51,068 nucleotides of DNA from Treponema sp. (lineage in GTDB: Bacteria > Spirochaetota > Spirochaetia > Treponematales > Treponemataceae): positions 1 through 51,068 of the forward strand of contig JAFLSR010000014.1 of assembly GCA_022510845.1 (NCBI GenBank). The letters are read 5' to 3'. The notes below the pieces were generated by a model that saw only the letters and a list, made by a program, of their open reading frames with translations, did no database searches and was not told the origin of the DNA. Shown piece after piece: positions 48,349-51,068 of the stretch (the stretch's first letter is position 1; every line of letters starts with the position of its first letter). A program made the translations under genes and the position numbers.

Positions 48349-49392
48349 TTGGATTCCACGCAAGAATTTTTAGAAAAAATCCACTCATACTCTTTGCACG
48401 AAAAACTCCCTTCGGCGCAGAAAATTTCATCGTTAGCCAAAAACGCCGTTTCGATTTTGCGTTCTGAAAATGTTTCCTATCGCCCCGCGGTCACTTTGCA
48501 AGACGAAAAAATCCCGGGCGGACTTTTGGATTTTCGCGGAAAAAAGAAAATCCCATGCATCGTAGTTCCCGACATTCACGCGCGCGCGGATTTCATATTC
48601 AATATTTTAAATTTCATTTTGCCACAAAAAAAATCGGGATTGGAAAATGACATTCGCATCGCGGACGCGCTGGACAAAAACGAAGTCCGTGTCGTGCTCG
48701 TGGGCGACTTGCTTCATTCCGAATCGCCACACTACGAACGCTGGCTTTTGGCTTACGATGAATTTTTACTCGGCAATTTTGATGGCAAGGCGATGAAGGG
48801 CGAAATGCGCGAAGGGCTTTCGGCACAAATGGCAGTGATGGAATGCAAATGCCGCTGGCCGGAAAATTTTCATTGCCTAAAAGGAAATCACGAAAACATC
48901 AAAAATGAAAATGGCGGCGGAAATTTTTCATTCAGGAAATTCGCGCAAGAAGGCGAAATGACGATGCGCTTCATTCAAACTTATTACGGCGACGAAGTGC
49001 TGGACATAATTTATGATTTTGAAAAATCATTGCCGCTCGCTTTTTGCACCGAAAATCTTTTCGTTTCCCATGCCGAGCCGCTCGAACATTTGGGAGAAGA
49101 AGCCGTGATAAACGCGCCGATTTTCGATGAAGCGATTTTGGCTCTGACTTGGACCGCGAACGACGAGGCGGCTTCCGGCAGCGTGAAAAAAATGCTGAAA
49201 GAATTTTGCAAGCCGAACGACAAGAGCATCCATCCAATTTACATCGGCGGGCATCGTCCCATAAAAGGCAAATTCAATTTGCGGCAAAACGGACTTTATG
49301 TGCAACTTCACAATCCGCTCGAACAGAATGTGGCGATTGTTCGCGCCGACAAAACGTTCGACTGCGAAACACAAATCGTATCCGTAAAATAA
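48349..49392 (+). CDS. Calcineurin-like metallophosphoesterase
   Basis: A 347-residue two-metal phosphoesterase, possibly the protein phosphatase partner of the kinase downstream. Metal-binding motifs are in order: VPDIHARADF (DxH, about residue 82), VVLVGDLLHSES (GD, about 123), LKGNHENIK (GNHE, about 178) and YIGGHRPIKG (GH-x-H-like end, about 300). An additional FVSHAEPLEHLG block lies between. The start is TTG at 48349 with no strong ribosome site, coupled to the FHA gene. There is no signal peptide. Substrate is inferred from context only; nucleotide or protein substrates are both possible. Confidence 0.82.
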   Translation: MDSTQEFLEKIHSYSLHEKLPSAQKISSLAKNAVSILRSENVSYRPAVTLQDEKIPGGLLDFRGKKKIPCIVVPDIHARADFIFNILNFILPQKKSGLENDIRIADALDKNEVRVVLVGDLLHSESPHYERWLLAYDEFLLGNFDGKAMKGEMREGLSAQMAVMECKCRWPENFHCLKGNHENIKNENGGGNFSFRKFAQEGEMTMRFIQTYYGDEVLDIIYDFEKSLPLAFCTENLFVSHAEPLEHLGEEAVINAPIFDEAILALTWTANDEAASGSVKKMLKEFCKPNDKSIHPIYIGGHRPIKGKFNLRQNGLYVQLHNPLEQNVAIVRADKTFDCETQIVSVK

Positions 49393-49405
49393 GGGAGGTA
49401 TTACA

Positions 49406-51004
49406 ATGGCAGAGATTCCTCAGACAATTGGCAAGTACAAAATCCAAGAGCAAATCGCGCAAGGCGGAATGGGCGCAATCTATAAGTCCGTGCATCCCGA
49501 ATTGAAGCGCGCGATTATCATAAAAAAAATGACAATGAGAGGAAACGCGCTTGCCCGCGAGCAATTTTTGAAAGAAGCGCAAATTCTCCTTGACATGCAA
49601 AGTCCGTACATTGTGCACTTGTTCGACTATTTTTCCGAAGGCGGCTACCGCTACATCGTGGAAGAATTCGTAGAAGGTCTTGCCCTCGACAAACTGATAA
49701 AAAAGCAAACCTCGCTTTCTCCGCAAGTGGCGATGTTGATTTTGCAGGATGCTTGCTTTGGACTGCGTTTTGCGCACAACAAAAAAATCGTGCACCGCGA
49801 CATCAAGCCCGGAAACATCCTCATTTCCAAGCGAGGCGAAATCAAGATTACGGATTTTGGAATTGCGAGCGACAGCGACACCGACGAAAAAGAAAAGGGC
49901 GTGATGCTTGGAACTCCCAGTTATATGCCGCCCGAACAATTCAAAAACACAAGCGCGGTTGACAAACGCGCCGACATATACGCGCTCGGCGTGATGCTTT
50001 ATGAAATGCTTACCGGCACGAAGCCCTACACCGCGAACACGCCCGATGAAATGTACGAAAAGGCGAAGAAGGGAAAATACATTTCACCCCGAAAAATCAA
50101 CAAGGACATTCCGCGCGAAATCGAACGCCTCATCAAAAAGATGATGAAGCCAAAGGCGAGCCGCCGTTTCAACAGCGTAGAGCCAATAATCCGCATCGTA
50201 AAAAAATACCTCAAAAATTACGACACGCACGCCATTCGTGTGGAAGTGGCAAAAATGATAATTTCCACAAAGCCGCTCAAAGACGCGCAATTCAAAAAAC
50301 GCCGCGACATCTGGAAAACGATTTTTGTCGCGTTGGTGGGAGCAGGCGTTTTGTATTCGCTGGGCCACTATCTTTGGAACGCGGGCCACATCCACAGGAC
50401 GATATTGCGCAATTGGTATACGCCGGTTTCGATTTCAATGAAACTTCCTCAAAGCACGGCACCCGCAAGCGACATACAGGCACGCGCGATTTTTTTTACA
50501 AACGGAAACAAGATTGACCAAGTGGAAAATTCCGAACGGCTTTTTGAAGAAGGCACGATTGCAAAAAATGGAGTTTCTTCCGAGCGGCTCGGCCTAAATG
50601 AACGCAGCTACAAGATTAAGCCGGTTTTTTTGAAGCCCGGAATGTATCGCGCAAAAGTCGTAGTCGGCTCTTATGTGTGGTGGGAAAATTTCGAAGTTAC
50701 GCACAATGAAAAAATCCTAGACATAAATCTGCACGCAAACGAAAGTCGCCCCATCACTATTTCGATGACGGCGTTCGACGGCAAAACTGGAGCGAACCTC
50801 ACAGGCAAAGTCAATTTCACGGTTTTGTACGGCGGCAGTTGGGTTCCGCTAAACAAAGTGCCTCGCGAAAAATTCAACTCGGCGGCAGTGTGGAAATTCA
50901 AAGCCAGCCTCAAAGGATACGAAGACGAAATTTATTCGCTTTTGATTGATTGGTATCAAGACACAGTTTCAATTCGCGCGGAATTGTTTCCATTGGAAAA
51001 ATAA
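49406..51004 (+). CDS. Membrane-anchored Ser/Thr protein kinase
   Basis: Eukaryotic-like kinase of 532 residues. The kinase domain spans about residues 10-265: glycine loop IAQGGMGAIYKS, catalytic Lys in IIIKKM, HRDIKPGN catalytic loop, DFG and GTPSYMPPEQF activation segment, RADIYALGVMLYEML. One transmembrane helix (IFVALVGAGVLYSLGHYLW, about 308-328) leads to a 200-residue outer domain predicted to be beta-rich and without PASTA repeats, probably the sensor. GGAGG lies 7 nt before the ATG. Third gene after the FHA protein and phosphoesterase, forming a write/erase/read set. Confidence 0.92.
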   Translation: MAEIPQTIGKYKIQEQIAQGGMGAIYKSVHPELKRAIIIKKMTMRGNALAREQFLKEAQILLDMQSPYIVHLFDYFSEGGYRYIVEEFVEGLALDKLIKKQTSLSPQVAMLILQDACFGLRFAHNKKIVHRDIKPGNILISKRGEIKITDFGIASDSDTDEKEKGVMLGTPSYMPPEQFKNTSAVDKRADIYALGVMLYEMLTGTKPYTANTPDEMYEKAKKGKYISPRKINKDIPREIERLIKKMMKPKASRRFNSVEPIIRIVKKYLKNYDTHAIRVEVAKMIISTKPLKDAQFKKRRDIWKTIFVALVGAGVLYSLGHYLWNAGHIHRTILRNWYTPVSISMKLPQSTAPASDIQARAIFFTNGNKIDQVENSERLFEEGTIAKNGVSSERLGLNERSYKIKPVFLKPGMYRAKVVVGSYVWWENFEVTHNEKILDINLHANESRPITISMTAFDGKTGANLTGKVNFTVLYGGSWVPLNKVPREKFNSAAVWKFKASLKGYEDEIYSLLIDWYQDTVSIRAELFPLEK

Positions 51005-51011
51005 TTCAGAA

Positions 51012-51068
51012 CATTTAAAGTTGCCACAGAAATGTTGTGGCAACTTTAACTTCGAGAATTTCGCTTTG
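51012..51068. repeat. Mosaic palindromic element, modules A and partial B, at the window edge
   Basis: TTTAAAGTTGCCACA-gaaatg-TGTGGCAACTTTAA is an A-type hairpin (51013-51049), followed by TCGAGAATTTCGCTTTG, the start of a B module cut off by the window end. It may also terminate the kinase operon. Confidence 0.7.

Noticed and set aside
1..51068. tRNA, rRNA, insertion sequence or prophage genes
   Set aside because: No tRNA arm signatures, rRNA-like stretches, transposases, integrases or phage structural genes were seen on either strand by reading; a tRNA search program would be decisive for tRNAs.

Overview
The window reads as a chromosome segment of a host-associated or gut/rumen-type Treponema (Spirochaetota). 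Several genes point there together: an archaeal-type class I lysyl-tRNA synthetase, an EF-G whose N-terminus resembles spirochaetal/mitochondrial EF-G1, secreted glucan hydrolases, and two G-homopolymer tracts of the kind treponemes use for phase variation. Genus is inferred from gene content; no rRNA, tRNA, CRISPR array, transposase or prophage was found.

Layout. 1-1113 (minus): a partial conserved gene preceded by an unusual repeat ORF with a 9-C tract, a 42-bp palindromic tandem array and its own strong promoter. 1185-6606 (plus): a PfkB kinase, thrS, lysS and a membrane protein. 6742-11254 (minus): a RecA-like ATPase, EF-G and an outer-membrane-type protein; then nptA (plus). 13093-15127 (minus): prfA-prmC, divergent from era. 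16249-17180 (minus): a secreted protein gene broken at a G8 tract. 17532-22724 (minus): thrA, a DAHP synthase/prephenate dehydratase fusion and ilvN, three feedback-type enzymes of amino-acid synthesis in a row. 22993-27013 (minus): an acyltransferase and an ABC importer with a lipoprotein binding protein. 27260-29684: a TcdA-like enzyme, an AraC regulator and a divergent GH16 glucanase. 29877-33039 (minus): a ferrous iron operon feoA-feoA-feoB-feoP. 33319-35380 (minus): a nitrilase-family amidase and an HMGL-like aldolase. 35698-37522 (minus): a frameshifted secreted protein and a small P-loop protein, divergent from an XRE regulator. 38129-38834: a MntA/HepT toxin-antitoxin pair. 39172-46889 (plus): an M48 lipoprotein, an OatA-like acyltransferase, a nitroreductase, GH5 and GH13 glycosidases and a lipase-like protein. 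47015-51004: a second PfkB kinase, divergent from an FHA / phosphoesterase / Ser-Thr kinase signalling operon.

Two features recur at the DNA level. First, many starts lack a Shine-Dalgarno sequence and instead have a good sigma-70 -10 hexamer 5-8 nt before the ATG, with a -35 element 17-18 nt further up in most cases. This predicts leaderless transcripts for about nine genes, while other genes have ordinary AGGAG sites. Second, the intergenic regions are filled with mosaic palindromic elements. They are built from interchangeable hairpin modules (an AT-flanked variable-stem hairpin, a CGAGTTTT/AAAACTCG hairpin, a GCTCGC hairpin, and a hairpin ending in TAAGGA that can supply a ribosome binding site). 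One dispersed repeat carries a complete TTGCAC-17-TATAAT promoter. Stem sequences differ between copies but stay complementary, which suggests that structure is under selection or that the elements spread as hairpins.

The most promising leads are the leaderless repeat ORF with its 9-C tract (557-1113), the G8-interrupted secreted protein (16249-17254), the modular palindromes including the promoter-carrying repeat, and a GH13 protein whose catalytic Asp is replaced by Gly.
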